From: Nelumbo lutea
Lineage: Eukaryota; Streptophyta; Magnoliopsida; Proteales; Nelumbonaceae
Reading direction: 5' to 3'
DNA: 64,000 nucleotides
Assembly: GCA_022828595.1 (NCBI GenBank)
Contig: JAKGHH010000002.1
Span: forward strand, 88,380,076-88,444,075
Shown here: positions 46,401-58,109 of the stretch, piece by piece
Layout: each line of letters begins with the position of its first letter
Position numbering within the stretch: the stretch's first letter is position 1
Program-made: the position numbers and the translations under genes
Notes under the pieces: model-generated
Databases searched by the model: none
The model's input: only the letters and a program-made list of their open reading frames with translations
Told to the model about the DNA's origin: nothing

Positions 46401-47759
46401 AAAAATCCCAAAAGCCCCAAGATATCCCTACTTAACACCAAAAAAAGACAAAATAACATTTTAAAGCTCATCAAATTTGCATTTTCTGCCATTGACAGCC
46501 CCAAATACGAGACTACCATGACAAACACACCCAAACTCCCATTGGATGCACAAAACCCATGAAAACCACCCCCAAATCGGAGAAAATATTTCACCAAATA
46601 AGAGAGTTTGACTAGGCATCTATTTCTTTGAAGAATCTTTGCCTATTTGTGTGAAAAACCTCTGTTGATTCCCAGACACTGTAGGTGAATGGATTCAGAC
46701 CTGACCCCCTCCCTTTCTCTATAACTACTAACTTAATTCGAGCTCAAAAGGAGAAGAAGGGGAAGGAAACCTGAGGGAGGCCCCCAGAGAGAGAGAGAGA
46801 AGAAGAGAGAAAGGTGGGACAAAACTAGATAGAGAGAGATCTAAAGAGAAGAAGAGGAGCAAAGAGAATTTTTCCCCAACCTTTATAATCCCAAAGTCCT
46901 TGAAGATCAAACTTCAAATTCATCCATCTATTTTCAGCTACAAGATTTGAAACAAAAAAGCAAACCATCCATCCCAATATCTCATTCATGCTTCTTTGTA
47001 CTTGTTCCCACTACTAGAAAGCTCCCGTCAAGGTACACACGAAAGGTAAGTCTTTCATTTTACTTTTAAACCTGATTTCATAATCTCTATTTTTTAGTTT
47101 TTTTGGGTTACTAAAGGTTTTGAAATATTAGAGAACCATCATTTGCAATTTCTTCCTGACTGAAAATAAAGGTAGAGAGGAGAGGGTCTTAGGGAAATCA
47201 GTACCTAAGACCCGATAACATCACCTCAAAATCGGTCTTAGGATATGTTAAAAGCATGTTCCTCTAGATTTAAGAAATTCCTGCACCATTTTTGTTTTTC
47301 TCCAAAAGAAATTGAACCTAAACAACTCTCGTATTGGGCTGGTACAATAGCTTGGAGAGAGGGGTGCCTAATACCTTCCCTCGCCCAATCCTTGGGACCC
47401 AAAATCTCTTGGTTGTATGCCTTTTCCATAGAGAACAGTCACTATCAAAGACTTAAATCAAACTTTTCAAATCTAAAAACGATGACCCATTTCCTCTAAA
47501 AAGTGGGTGGCGATTCCATAATTTTGAGCTGGCGATGAGAATTTCGAAGCTCACATTCATCATTCAAGGCGACCTACTTACCATGGTCCCCCACATCAAT
47601 GACATGCTTATCGCGGTTCTAGGGTTGGTCCTTACTTTTGGGTTTTGCCTATTAGTGTCTGAGAGAGGGTCTTATGTGGGCGCTTGCATAGAGGGTTGTC
47701 CCATGGCTGCCATGCATTATCCACACATCTTTATTCAGAGGTCAATACCTCGTATTTAG
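43489..47759 (+). mobile_element. Long LTR-like insert in K, Ogre/Tat-like, carrying a nested solo LTR
   Basis: It starts TGTCAGCACCCAATTTTTT. At 47504-47519 it has GTGGGTGGCGATTCCA, close to the TGGCGACTCC primer-site region of plant Tat/Ogre gypsy elements, so the LTR probably ends near 47503 and is about 2.3 kb without the nested LTR. GTCAT flanks it at 43484-43488 and 47760-47764, which may be a target duplication, but the right edge (GTATTTAG) is not a canonical CA end. Internal sequence after 47503 is short. Both the class and the right border are tentative. Confidence 0.5.
44611..46312 (+). mobile_element. Solo LTR of the A/B/F copia family, 1702 bp
   Basis: It starts TGTTAGATAGTATATGCCC and ends ACCTTCCTTCA, flanked by the perfect duplication GAAGG (44606-44610 and 46313-46317). 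There is no primer site or internal sequence, so unequal recombination between two LTRs probably removed the rest. Confidence 0.9.
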
Positions 47760-47764
47760 GTCAT

Positions 47765-47952
47765 CAACTCTTGAAACTACTGAGCGTCAACCCCGCCGGG
47801 ATTGTTGAGGGGTCTATAGGTGTTGCTCTTGTGGTGTTGGCTTAAGTGTTCTTTCCATTGTGTGAAGTCATATTGATCAATAAGGGAAATGTTACTGAAA
47901 GCGGTGAGCGATGGCGATGGCTTTTTAGTCGGTTTCCACTGACGGTGCCAAT
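47765..47952 (-). pseudogene. Ty3/gypsy primer site and gag start, element K
   Basis: On the minus strand ATTGGCACCGTCAGTGG (47952-47936) follows the LTR directly; it is a primer-site sequence typical of plant gypsy elements (ATTGGCGCCGTCTGTGG form). A frame continues as SNISLIDQYDFTQWKEHL to a TAG at 47779-47777. It aligns in order with the gag fragment at 43488-42960 on the far side of the insert. Confidence 0.65.
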
Positions 47953-48542
47953 TGATAGTGCTCGATTTGCTTGGGTGCTTATGTGGGAGAGGATAGTGGC
48001 ATAAGCCCTGCAAAAGAGAGGATGTCAAAGAGCCTGGGTTGTGAGTCCAATCGAGGAAGCTCCGATGATCAAGTTAGTGCCAAGCTAGATGAATGAGGCG
48101 TTCACCGAATGAGGCTCTTTGACATCCTCTCTTTTATCGGGCGATCGGGTTCTTAGGGGCTCATGGGAGGATTCTCCGAATGAGGCGTTCGCCGTTTCCC
48201 TAAGAAGTGGGGAGGCTTTTGCTGTTACCTTCAGTTGCTTGTCACGTTCCCGAGGATTTCAAAGGCGTTGAGTGCTCAGAAACGCATCCCTTGCACTGTT
48301 GTAGCAGGTCGATGTTATCTGGCCGATGTGTCGGTCTGGTGCCTAGGCTGTTTGATGTCCTGAGGTGTTCAAGGTGAAACTGGGTCTTGGTCAGTTTGGT
48401 TCGACTGATGTCAAAGATCGCTGGTGAATATACGTATCTGCCCCAAAGGTAAATGATTCCCATCCTATTGTTCCAGGAAGTTCTGAGGTTTCCAAGGTGA
48501 TGTAACGTTAGGAGGTCAGTGTGCTAGTTTCGCCCATCATCA
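47953..48542 (-). repeat. 5' LTR of gypsy element K (590 bp, borders probable)
   Basis: On the minus strand it starts TGATGATGGGCGAAAC at 48542 and ends GCACTATCA at 47953, next to the primer site. No second copy is present, so the left border rests on the TG start only. Confidence 0.55.
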
Positions 48543-49200
48543 AAAACCATATCTATTTAGCTCTGAAAACCAAATCTGGTTGACATGGAATTGTATACTA
48601 GTAAAAAATAAATAAAATCTAACCCATCAAAAGATAGAGTATGAAATCTATTTAGTTCTATGCTGGCCACTTTGAAGCAAGCACAAAATATTTGAACATG
48701 AAGGCATATATTAAATACAAAAAACTCTTTAAATAGAATTCAATAAAATATAAAATAAAAATGTTTTAAATAAAAAAAAAACTCTTTAAGAAACCTCAAT
48801 TCTCCGTCTCCAAATATTTGAACATGAAGGCAAATATGCTTTATTTCACAAATGACTTCTTCGTGCCTTGAACTACCTATGTTTGAATTTGGCCTTACTT
48901 GCTGTCGTGTTTATGCTTTAAGAACTTGATACCAATAGGTCTCTTCTATTTAGGGTTTCACAAAAGACTAGAGTAGCAACTAGAGGCCGATGGATAAAGT
49001 CCCTACATATGAGTGGAAGGATAGGTGATGATAAACAAAGCAATATGTAATTAATCTAAATAAAAATATAAAAATTTAAATATAAAACCAGAAAGGAAAG
49101 AAGATGAATATCATTCGCACAAGCATTGTTGGGAAAATATTCAAATGGAGTACCTGGAATGAATTGATATGTAGTCAATCTGAACTCTATGGCTTCAACT
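48543..49200. other. AT-rich region with no gene seen
   Basis: No coding or repeat signature recognised. It is the left flank of element J, and its sequence continues at 52104. Confidence 0.6.
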
Positions 49201-49205
49201 CAAAC

Positions 49206-50072
49206 TGATGAGGGCGGGTTTGGCCCTCCAATGACATTGTGACACCTGCCACCTCGTGACAACTAGGTGCAGCCTCGTGACAACCAGGCTGCTTGCCACA
49301 GGCAGCTCACCTTCATGTAAACTGGCAACTTAGACAACTCGCCACCTCATAGGCAGCTCGCCACCCAAACAGCTCAGCACTTAAAGGTAGCTCGCCACTA
49401 GGCAGTTCGCCACCATGCAACACTCACAAGTAGCTCGCTACTAGGCAGCTCGCCACCATGCAGCCCTCACATGCAGCTCGCCACCATGCAGCCTAACACC
49501 TTATAGATAGCTCACTTCCTAGTCAGGCTGACCACCGCGTGACAACCCCGAGGAGCTCACCACCATACCCCGCATTCTATGGGATTATGACTTGTAACGG
49601 CTATATTAGCTCACCCACACTCCGATTCATGCGGAGAAGGGCAACCTTACTGGTTGGTGGCTTTATCCCCACCTAACACGAAAGCAGGAATCCAGGAACT
49701 GCTCCACCAAACCCACGAGGACTCCAGTATATAAAGACCTCACCCCTAGAGACAAAAAAGGCAAAAAAAAAAGGAGAATAAAGGGTGATCTCTGCTCTCT
49801 AGTTCTCTCATTCTCTAATATCATTTTCAGCTCACTATTAAGTACTGACTTAGCCATCGGAGTACCCCCACCAGGTAAGCCACCCCGGGTTCTCTGATTC
49901 AGTTCTCATAGGTAATCAGTTCCCGCCGTCTACAAAGATGAGTAGATCATCTCCTACAGGGAGCAGCTGGAAGCTCTACTTCAGCCTCTCAGTCACCGAC
50001 CACTAGGGAGCAAATAGGAAGACGAGGTACTTAGCCAAAAAAGATGATATGTGACCAGAAACCGTTACATCA
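49206..50072 (+). repeat. 5' LTR of element J
   Basis: It runs from TGATGAGGGCGGGTTTGG to ACCGTTACATCA and matches 51203-52103. It is rich in GCAGCTCGCCACC-type repeats at 49310-49500. A TATA-like TATATAAAG lies at 49728-49736. Confidence 0.9.
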
Positions 50073-50392
50073 ATTGGCACCGTTTGTGGGAAACGATACA
50101 AAAAGATAAGTTCTCATCCTACAAAAAGCTAATTTCTCATCCTACAAAAATCTAAGTCCTCTTCTCCTAGAAAGCTAAGTCCTCACTTTTTAGAAACTGA
50201 ATCTCTCACTTTATAGTTTCCATTTTTTATGAACTCAAAGACTATGCAGGGAGCTAACAGACTAAGTAGCACTACCAACTTTGCTTTCAATTGGTATGTG
50301 ATGGGCCTAGGGCCCGACGGCCTGGCGACCTGCGCCGACCTAGTGGCCTGGCCCAGGCGCGAACTGATGAATTGATAAAAGACTTCCTCATC

Positions 50393-51049
50393 GCACAAGA
50401 CCCAGCCGCCTCGTCGGCATGGGCAAAGTCAAGGAGAGTGGACTACAAGTCGCTCCTAGAGCCTAAGGGCTAAAGTACCGAACCGACATCTGGTCAGCTC
50501 GACACCTCACAAGCAGCTCGGCACCTGGTCAGCTCGACACCTGGTCAACTCGACACCTCACTAGCAGTTCATCACCTGGTCAACTCGACACCTCACAGGC
50601 AGTTTGACACCTGGTCAGCTCGACACCTCATAGGCATCCCAACACCTGGTCAGCCCGACACCTCACAGGCAACCTGATACCTCACAGGTAGCTCGACACC
50701 TGATCAGCTCGACACCTCACAGGCAGTTTCGCACCTGGTTAGCTCGACACCTCACAGGCAGCTCGGCACCTGGTCAGCTCGGCACATCACATGCAGCTCG
50801 ACACTTCACAAGTCCCAGTTGCCTCTTCGGCATGGGCACCTAAGTCCTAGTCGCCTCTTCAGCATGGGCGAGCTAAGACCCAGTCGCCTCTTCGGCATGG
50901 GCAAAATCTAGGAGTGGACTACGAGTCACTCCCAAAGCCTAAGGACTACAATACTACACAAGACCTAGCCGCCTCGTCGGCATGGGCAAAGTCAAGGAGA
51001 ATGGACTACAAGTCACTCCCAGAGCCTAAGGGCTAAAGAACCGAACTGG
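50393..51049 (+). repeat. Tandem array and flanking direct repeat inside element J
   Basis: From about 50494 to 50812 a unit of about 36 bases (CTCGACACCTCACAGGCAG then CTCGGCACCTGGTCAG) is repeated roughly nine times with variation. A longer direct repeat of about 90 bases containing GCCTCGTCGGCATGGGCAAA lies on both sides (50393-50485 and 50957-51049). Related short units occur in the J LTRs. Confidence 0.85.
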
Positions 51050-51202
51050 CAGAGACCTCGGCACCTTACGGGCAGCTCACTTCCATGCAGCTCCCAGAGC
51101 CTAAGAAATTGAATCAGCATTTATGAGCTCATCGAATTTCAGGCCAAAAGGAGATACTACTCCCTTCGCCGAGTTACTTTTAGTTCGGGAGTGGCGGGCA
51201 AA

Positions 51203-52103
51203 TGATGAGGGCAGATTTGGCCCTCCAATGACATTGTGACACCTGGCACCTCATGACAACTAGGTGCAGCCTCATGACAACCAGACAGCTTGCCACATGC
51301 AGCTCACCACTTACAGGCAGCTCGCCACAGGCAACTCACCATCATGTAGCCTGGCAACTTAGACAACTCGCCACCTCACAGGCAGCTTGCCACCCAAACA
51401 GCTCCACACTTACAAGTAGCTCACCACTAGGCAACTCGCCACCATGCAACACTCATAGGCAGCTCACCACTAGGCAGCTCGCCACCATGCAGCCTGGCAC
51501 CTTACAGACAGCTCGCTTCCTAGTCAGGTTGACCACCGCATGACAACCCCGAGGAGCTCACCACCATACCCCGCATTCTATGGGATTATGACTTGTAAAG
51601 GCTATATTAGCTCACCCACTCCCCGATTCAGGCGGAGATGGGCAACCTTACCGGTTGGTGGATTTATCCCCACCTAACACGAAATCAGGTCCCATCACAG
51701 TAGGAATCCAGGAACTACTCTACCAAACCCACGAGGACTCCAGTATATAAAGACCTCACCCCCCAGAGGCAAAAAATGCAAAAAAAAGGAGAATGAAGGG
51801 TGATCTCTGCTCTCTATCTCTCTCATTCTCTAATATCATTTTCAGCTCACTATTAAGTGCTGACTTAGCCATCAAAGTGCCCCTGCTGGGTAAGGCACCC
51901 CGGGTTCTCTATTTCAGTTCTTGCAGGCAATCAGTTCCCGCCGTCTACAAAGATGAACAGATCATCTCCTACAGGGAGCAGCCGGGTTGCGCCACTCTAG
52001 GGAGCTCTACTTCAGCCTCTTAGTCACCGGCCACTAGGGAGCAGATGGGATGATGAGGTACTTAGCCAAAAACAATGATACGTGACCAGAAACCGTTACA
52101 TCA
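51203..52103 (+). repeat. 3' LTR of element J
   Basis: It starts TGATGAGGGCAGATTTGG and ends ACCGTTACATCA, followed by the target duplication CAAAC. It is 34 bases longer than the 5' LTR, partly through segments absent from the 5' copy (such as GTCCCATCACAGTAGG). Confidence 0.9.
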
Positions 52104-52108
52104 CAAAC

Positions 52109-53030
52109 CCTCTGGCTTCAAATCTTCAAATTTTTATTCAAAAGTTCATGTTTTCTAAAGTTTGGCGGGTATTCACAACTAATTTACAGTTCTCTTGAAA
52201 TCTCCACTCTCCGATCCGTAGTTTTCTTGAAATCAAACTCTATGCCTTCTCAATCGATAAGCTAAATGGAGGAAGAAAGATAGTAAAGCTCAAAGAATGA
52301 AGATGAAATGGCATCGAGATTCAAGGAAGATTTTTGAGCAAATTCAAATTTTAACAAAACAAATCACGTAACCGCATGGAGGGTCTTAGCAGTTATTAAC
52401 TTATTATTTGAAAAAAACTAAAAAAAATAACCCAGTTTATTATTTTGCTCCACATAAAATGATATAGTTGAAATAATAACCCAATTTATTATTTTGCCTT
52501 CTCAACTTTTTCTCTTTCTACATAAAACGATATAGTTTAAATTTATTAAAAAGAATGTATATTGATATGCAGCTAATTCCCCAATTTTCTTTTAGGCAAA
52601 ATTTACGAAAACAATCAAAATGTAATCAAACCTAGAACGTATTTTGAGTTCCAAAGATAAAGACAATCAGATTTTTGATGGAAAACTAAGAAAACCACAA
52701 CAGATTTTGATTCCCCATATGATTTCATTAAAATGAATTGATAATGAATTCATTTTCTTAGACTCATGAAATCCCAAATTTAATGTAAGATTGTATTAGT
52801 CATTTTAATTCTTTTGTTAGAGAAAACGGTTTAAGATTTTGACAGGAGAGGTTTAAGTTTAATAGCAAAATGAGGGGATGTTTCAGTATTTAAGAGAAAT
52901 CTCAGGGCTTGGGGTGAGAGTGGCTACAAACCTGGCAATGCCTAGTTCTATTGTTTTATTCAAATTTCAATTAGGAGGAAGGGGAAGGAGAATTTTGATA
53001 TTGTAATGGCAAACAATTTCACTATTGTTA
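52109..53030. other. AT-rich region, no gene seen
   Basis: A short duplication occurs here: TTTATTATTTTGC followed by CATAAAAYGATATAGTT appears twice between 52434 and 52540. Nothing else is recognised. Confidence 0.55.
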
Positions 53031-53035
53031 GACAG

Positions 53036-54718
53036 TGTATGCCCTTAGCTCCAGTTAGCTTGATGTACATTATGACATTTATTGTAAATGAATAAAGTAC
53101 ATATTTGATTCATGTTATATTGGTGTGTTTCTATGTAATACCCTTAAGATAGACACTTATGAGACTTGTGTTAGTTTAGAATCTTCACAACCGTTGCATA
53201 GATCTAGGGAGATTTATCATGCCAAGGGTGATACTGATGTGCTGCCAAGTGGGTTGGGGTGGCTTGTCTCAGCTGCCAAGGTGAGACCTAAGGCACATGT
53301 AGTGTGGTTTTGCTTGAAACCCTGAACTGGACCAAATTTCAATATTGCCCTGGACCTTGGAGACAGATGGGCAAAACTAGAATGTTACATCTGACCCCTA
53401 AACTCGATTATGGTATTGCACTAGGTGTCGGATTGAGCTGTCTTTGATATGCCAATTAGTGACAGGATCAACCCCTTTGTTGGACAAAGTGAACGATCGG
53501 GGAATGCACTCTCTCTAATGAAAACCTAAACTACCAGCAATTGATTTCAAATTGTAAATATTTGTTTTTGCAAAATATATTTATATAGAGATATACATAT
53601 ATATTATGGTTTCACAATATTTTTGCAAAATGTTTTAATTCCCGGGATCCATGTGAATAAAGAGTGCAACACCTTACCTTGCAGTCGAGGGAGAGGTTCT
53701 CTCTTGTCGGGTAGTGTATGACCATTAAGGGCTAAGAAGTTAAGTGTAAGACCATTGAGGGTAATACCTAATGGGCTAATCTTGCATCTGCCCACAGTCC
53801 TTGGGCCTTCATAAGGTGGCTAGACCCAAGGGCCATTTAGAGTAAATGTTGGGTCCATTAAGAGCCCATATTGATGGACTCGGGGGTTTACTGTTCTATA
53901 GTGAATTCGGCCAGGCCTTGTAACAGAGGCTGGGATGGACCCATGTGGCTGATAAGTAGATCAATGCTAGGGTCCTACGCCATACAAAGAGAATCAAGCT
54001 AGTAAACATTTAAAGGGAAAGTGAGCCATGTGACTAAATGGGCCTAAAGTCCATTTAGAACTGGGCTTAAGTGAGTTAATTGAAAAGGGTCGAATTCTAG
54101 TTTATAATCTGATTAGGATTAGCTAAAGTATAAGATAAGTCTTATCCCTTTAAGAGTCTAGATCCAAATATCAAATTTGGATCAATAAACTCTTTCCTAA
54201 TTGGATTAGGAAGTTGATCCAAAGAAAGTTATAAATAGGGAGCAAATTCACTAGTTTATGCATTCAACAATCTACAAAATTCTCCTTCAGTTCTTGCTGC
54301 CCCTACCCAGTTCAATTTTCACTTTTGGATCTGATCAAGAATAGTTCTTGATATTGTTTCTTGCTAGAAGAAACAATCTAAAGTCATGCTCACCAACCCC
54401 TTGCGTAAATCTTGCTAAAGAACCATTTTGTTGATCCTGCCTCACCATAAGCTATGTAATCTTCAGTGAAGGCAGGTTTTGGTCACCTCTTTGGGCGTGA
54501 ACACCTATGTTGGGAGTTACTGTTATTCCGTATCTGGTACATCCCTATTTGCTTCATTTTGATTTGAAATTTGGTCCGGTTTGTTTCAAGAATGAACCTT
54601 AAAAATGCAATTTCTAAATTAGGGAATAGGATTCCCATATGGGAGAAAGAAATTTTTGAAATTTTGCCCAGTCACCCTGCCTAGTTCGACCATCCATATG
54701 ATGGATCTCCCATCTTCA
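53036..54718 (+). repeat. 5' LTR of element F
   Basis: It starts TGTTAGACAGTGTATGCCC and ends TCTCCCATCTTCA. A TATA box TATAAATAG lies at 54230-54238. It matches the 3' LTR except for a replaced segment (53104-53460 here against 61920-62270 there). Confidence 0.92.
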
Positions 54719-54719
54719 A

Positions 54720-54731
54720 TGGTATCAAAGC
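54720..54731 (+). other. Primer-binding site of element F
   Basis: TGGTATCAAAGC lies one base after the LTR; it is one base off the initiator Met-tRNA site TGGTATCAGAGC. Confidence 0.85.
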
Positions 54732-57700
54732 CAGGTTTAATTCTCGAACCAAATCAGACCTGATTTAAACCTGTGCAAATGGGCAGAATTGATTCACCTT
54801 ATTTGCGCAGATTGATGTTTTTTTTAGTATTCAGTTCTCAGTAATTGGGCGTATGATCTAAAAATTAATTTTTTATTATTCTTTTTTAATTATGGAATGG
54901 TTATGTGATTATTTCGTGGATGTTTGGGTTGTATGTGTGATGGAGATCGAAATCTTTAATGGCGCCAAGACTTGCACACCCTGCATTTTTCTATTGTATT
55001 ATTTTAGTCTGTAAATAATTTTTTTTTAGACAAAATGTATAGGATTTGATCTGATGTAATTAATAGAAAATTAGGGTTTTCTATGTTTTTTAATTTGAAG
55101 AAGTGCTGGTTCGCATGGAGGAGAAGAAGACATTTCGCAGATACAAGATCTACAATATGCGGTTTGTAGATTCTGAATTTGCCACCTGCGATTAACCTTT
55201 GTTTTGAAGGTTTGCAGATTGTCCAAGAACATCACATTACAACCCTCTGATTTATTTTCTTGTTGATCTTAATTGTCTTTTTTAGTTATAATTAGCTTTC
55301 AGATCATGTTCTTGAAATTGCATATTGTTTTGGACACCCAACCCTAGGCCGAATTTGACCTAGGTTTAGTCCAATCTAATTGGACCAAAACCCATGGTTC
55401 GATGGGGTTAGTTTTCTAACCCAAATTTGGTTATGGGCCAAGTGTTTGATGGCCCATCACGAGATGCAATTTGGCCCACCCTTGTAAAACCCAGTTTTAA
55501 GGAATTAAAACTGCTTTAGCCCATTTTCAGCATAATTGCTATATGGGCCGAACTACCTTTTGCAATTTAGCCCATATACCTAGATAATGTCATTTGATAA
55601 TATTATGGGCTGTAATGGGATGATAATGTTTTAATTAATTAGGATTTTACAGATGATTTAATTGAATGGATCAATTATGTGATTGTTTCATGCATGTGAT
55701 GTATGATGTGTGATGTACTATGGACATGGGCCATAAGCACTTGGCCCATGTTAATTCGATAGTGGCTCTTTCATACACCATGGTTGAATGCACATCATTG
55801 CCATGGTATCCTTAAGATCATTGGATGATCTCCCTTCTTGATGGGCCCCTGACGGGTTTGTCGAAGCCCTCAAAATTAGTACTAGTCCCACAACAAGATA
55901 TTTGCAGTAAAAGTGGTACTAGGTCGAATCCCACAAGGAGCTAACAGTAATCTCTTAGTCGAATGGATAATATTACTGAGTGGGAAAATTAAATACTGAA
56001 ATTAAAAGAAGAAATAACAAACTTAAACAAACAAGAGAAATCAGTCTTACCGAATTCTAGTTCAGGGGTTCGGTTTAGCCAATTGGCCATCGATCATAGG
56101 TACCCCTAGAAATCTTGCAATTCAAACATTTAACCTTAGATTTATTAGGATAGCCATAATAAACCTTGTGTTTTCCTAATTCAACTGATCAAACCCAGCA
56201 TTCGATCAACACTTATCACTAATCGACTGGGTACGATAGCATTCCATATTAACTAGTGATAGCATTAAGATTTGTGAAAATAGTTAAATCAAAACAACAA
56301 TAATTGAGATAGCTGCAATTATTGAATCTTGTTCCATTGATTCCTTTTATGTTAAACCATGTCAATACATTGGTCAAAGGCTATAACGAACAATTGACCC
56401 AAAAAGATATTAACCTAATTGCTACTTGTACCACTATTCATGACAATTACGGATCACCGAAATCATGGATAGCAGTAGGAAAATCAACATTAATTCAATT
56501 TGTCAGACTAACATTAACATCCAATGAAAATATGCACAAGAATCAATGAATACTTGAATTAGAAAACAATAACTTAAATTAAATACAGAACCTCACAATG
56601 ACTCAATTGAACCTCCCCCCTTGAACCAGAAAAGAGAAGTTTAGCTGCTCATGATCTTCGAACCCTCCATGCGTTTCTTCTCTATGGCCGAACTACTTTC
56701 TTGGTAGCTTGAGTTGCTTGGTGATCTCCTGGTTCTTGGAGTGAGTGATGCTAGAGCTAGTCTGCCCCCCTCTTTATATAGCCAAAGGAGAGGGCTGTTT
56801 TCCAACTCCTTGTAGGAGATCATCTTATCTTCAGGGAGTCATGATCTTCTTTGAACTAATCCTATCATATCTCTTATCTAATCCCCAACCTTCTTATCTT
56901 TATAGGATTACATTCAAAATTCAGATCTAATAAGACTTTCTCCCTCCTTGGAGGTTACATTCGAATAAGGACTCTAGGCTCTTGCATCCGAGTTGAGCTT
57001 CACTGATAACTTGGGTTGCTTCCAGGTTCTTCTGTGAGTTGGGCTTCAACTGTGAAATGGGCCTAGCTGCAAACATGCTCCGACTTTGGGTCCGGTTTCA
57101 TACTCGATACCGAATCTACCAAAACCCAAAACATAAAAGTTGTGTGCCTTCCTTTCATCTTTCTAAAGCTTCTTTAATTGTCCAAATCGGAGTCCGGAAT
57201 TGAGAGTTATGCCCAAATTACTGACTGTAGCTGAAACTGTGCAAAATTGCCTGATTTGCCCTATTTTCTTCCAATTGCCTTCTTTATTGCCCTAAATCGA
57301 AATACAAGAGTAATGAGTCCATTTAAGTACTAAAGTAATGTAAAAAGATGAAAACTAGGGGATAAAAATAGGGTTCTTTTAGTCTCATCAGCCCCACATC
57401 AACTTCCTCCCCAAGAGGAACCTTGCAGAACCCTAGTCTGTTAAGAGCCCATCTAAATCTGACTTTGAAAAAGTTAGTAGGAGCCACTTTTGTTTAACCT
57501 AAATAATAATTAGGGCATAATTACTTGTTCCCTCCAACAAAATATAAGTGCATGTGATAGGGAGATTCATATGATGAACTCTCTAAAGGCCTTTCATCAT
57601 TAGCATGAAAATGAGCTTATCAGTAATGAGGAGATGCACTATAAAATTGGGTTATCCATTTGCTGGTGAGTCTGTTGGATTGTTTCATAAGATGATAGGG

Positions 57701-58109
57701 GAATCATAGACCGATGTGGGAGGGGCCTATCCTAAAATGAAAGACTCTCTTATGGTACCTTGGCATTCACTAATATGATGGGTAAGTACTTACTGGACAG
57801 AAAGGTTTAACCTAAAATGGCAACGAATCTTGTCTGACTGAGGCCAAAGGGAAAGCTCATAAGATGAGTAGATATGATCCTTCATAATAAAAGGTGGTGG
57901 GGTTATGCAACTGAAACATTTGGCTCCATGCACTGTATGTGATTTCCCACATTTTCAAAGACATAGTCATAGTCTCCGTCATTGAGATGGGAGGGAAATC
58001 TCAGAGATGAATAAATAGAAATGGAATATAGATTAAAAGCCATTTCTATGTAGTTAAACATGAAACAATTTAGGTTGTGGACTAATAATCTGCTTTGCCT
58101 TTATTAGAA
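54732..58109 (+). other. Leader of element F, split by a solo LTR
   Basis: About 1.8 kb of leader after removing 55850-57390, similar to A 3266-5037 (for example CATGGGCCATAAGCACTTGG at 55725-55744). No open frame of note. Confidence 0.75.
55850..57390 (+). mobile_element. Solo LTR (family G), 1541 bp
   Basis: It starts TGACGGGTTTGTCGAAGCC and ends TTAGTCTCATCA, with the perfect duplication GCCCC at 55845-55849 and 57391-57395. Excising it rejoins leader text parallel to A near 4330. A few short frames (such as 56322-56549) have no recognised product. It shares stretches with 30092-31316, so both are copies of one LTR family. Confidence 0.82.

Larger units (their letters stand above)
49206..52103 (+). 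mobile_element. Non-autonomous LTR retrotransposon J without coding genes (2.9 kb)
   Basis: Direct LTRs (867 and 901 bp) flank a 1130-bp internal part. The 5-bp duplication CAAAC is perfect (49201-49205 and 52104-52108). A primer-site sequence TTGGCACCGTTTGTGGG begins at 50074 and a purine tract GGGAGTGGCGGGCAAA precedes the 3' LTR (51187-51202). No gag or pol is found. The internal part is filled by tandem repeats. Primer-site type and LTR start suggest it depends on a gypsy relative such as K. Confidence 0.9.

Noticed and set aside
50494..50812. Repeat array in J considered as a CRISPR-like array
   Set aside because: Units are contiguous and vary throughout, there are no unique spacers, and they lie in an LTR element in plant DNA.
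49206..52103. J as two unrelated solo repeats
   Set aside because: The perfect CAAAC duplication at the outer edges, the primer site and the purine tract show one element.
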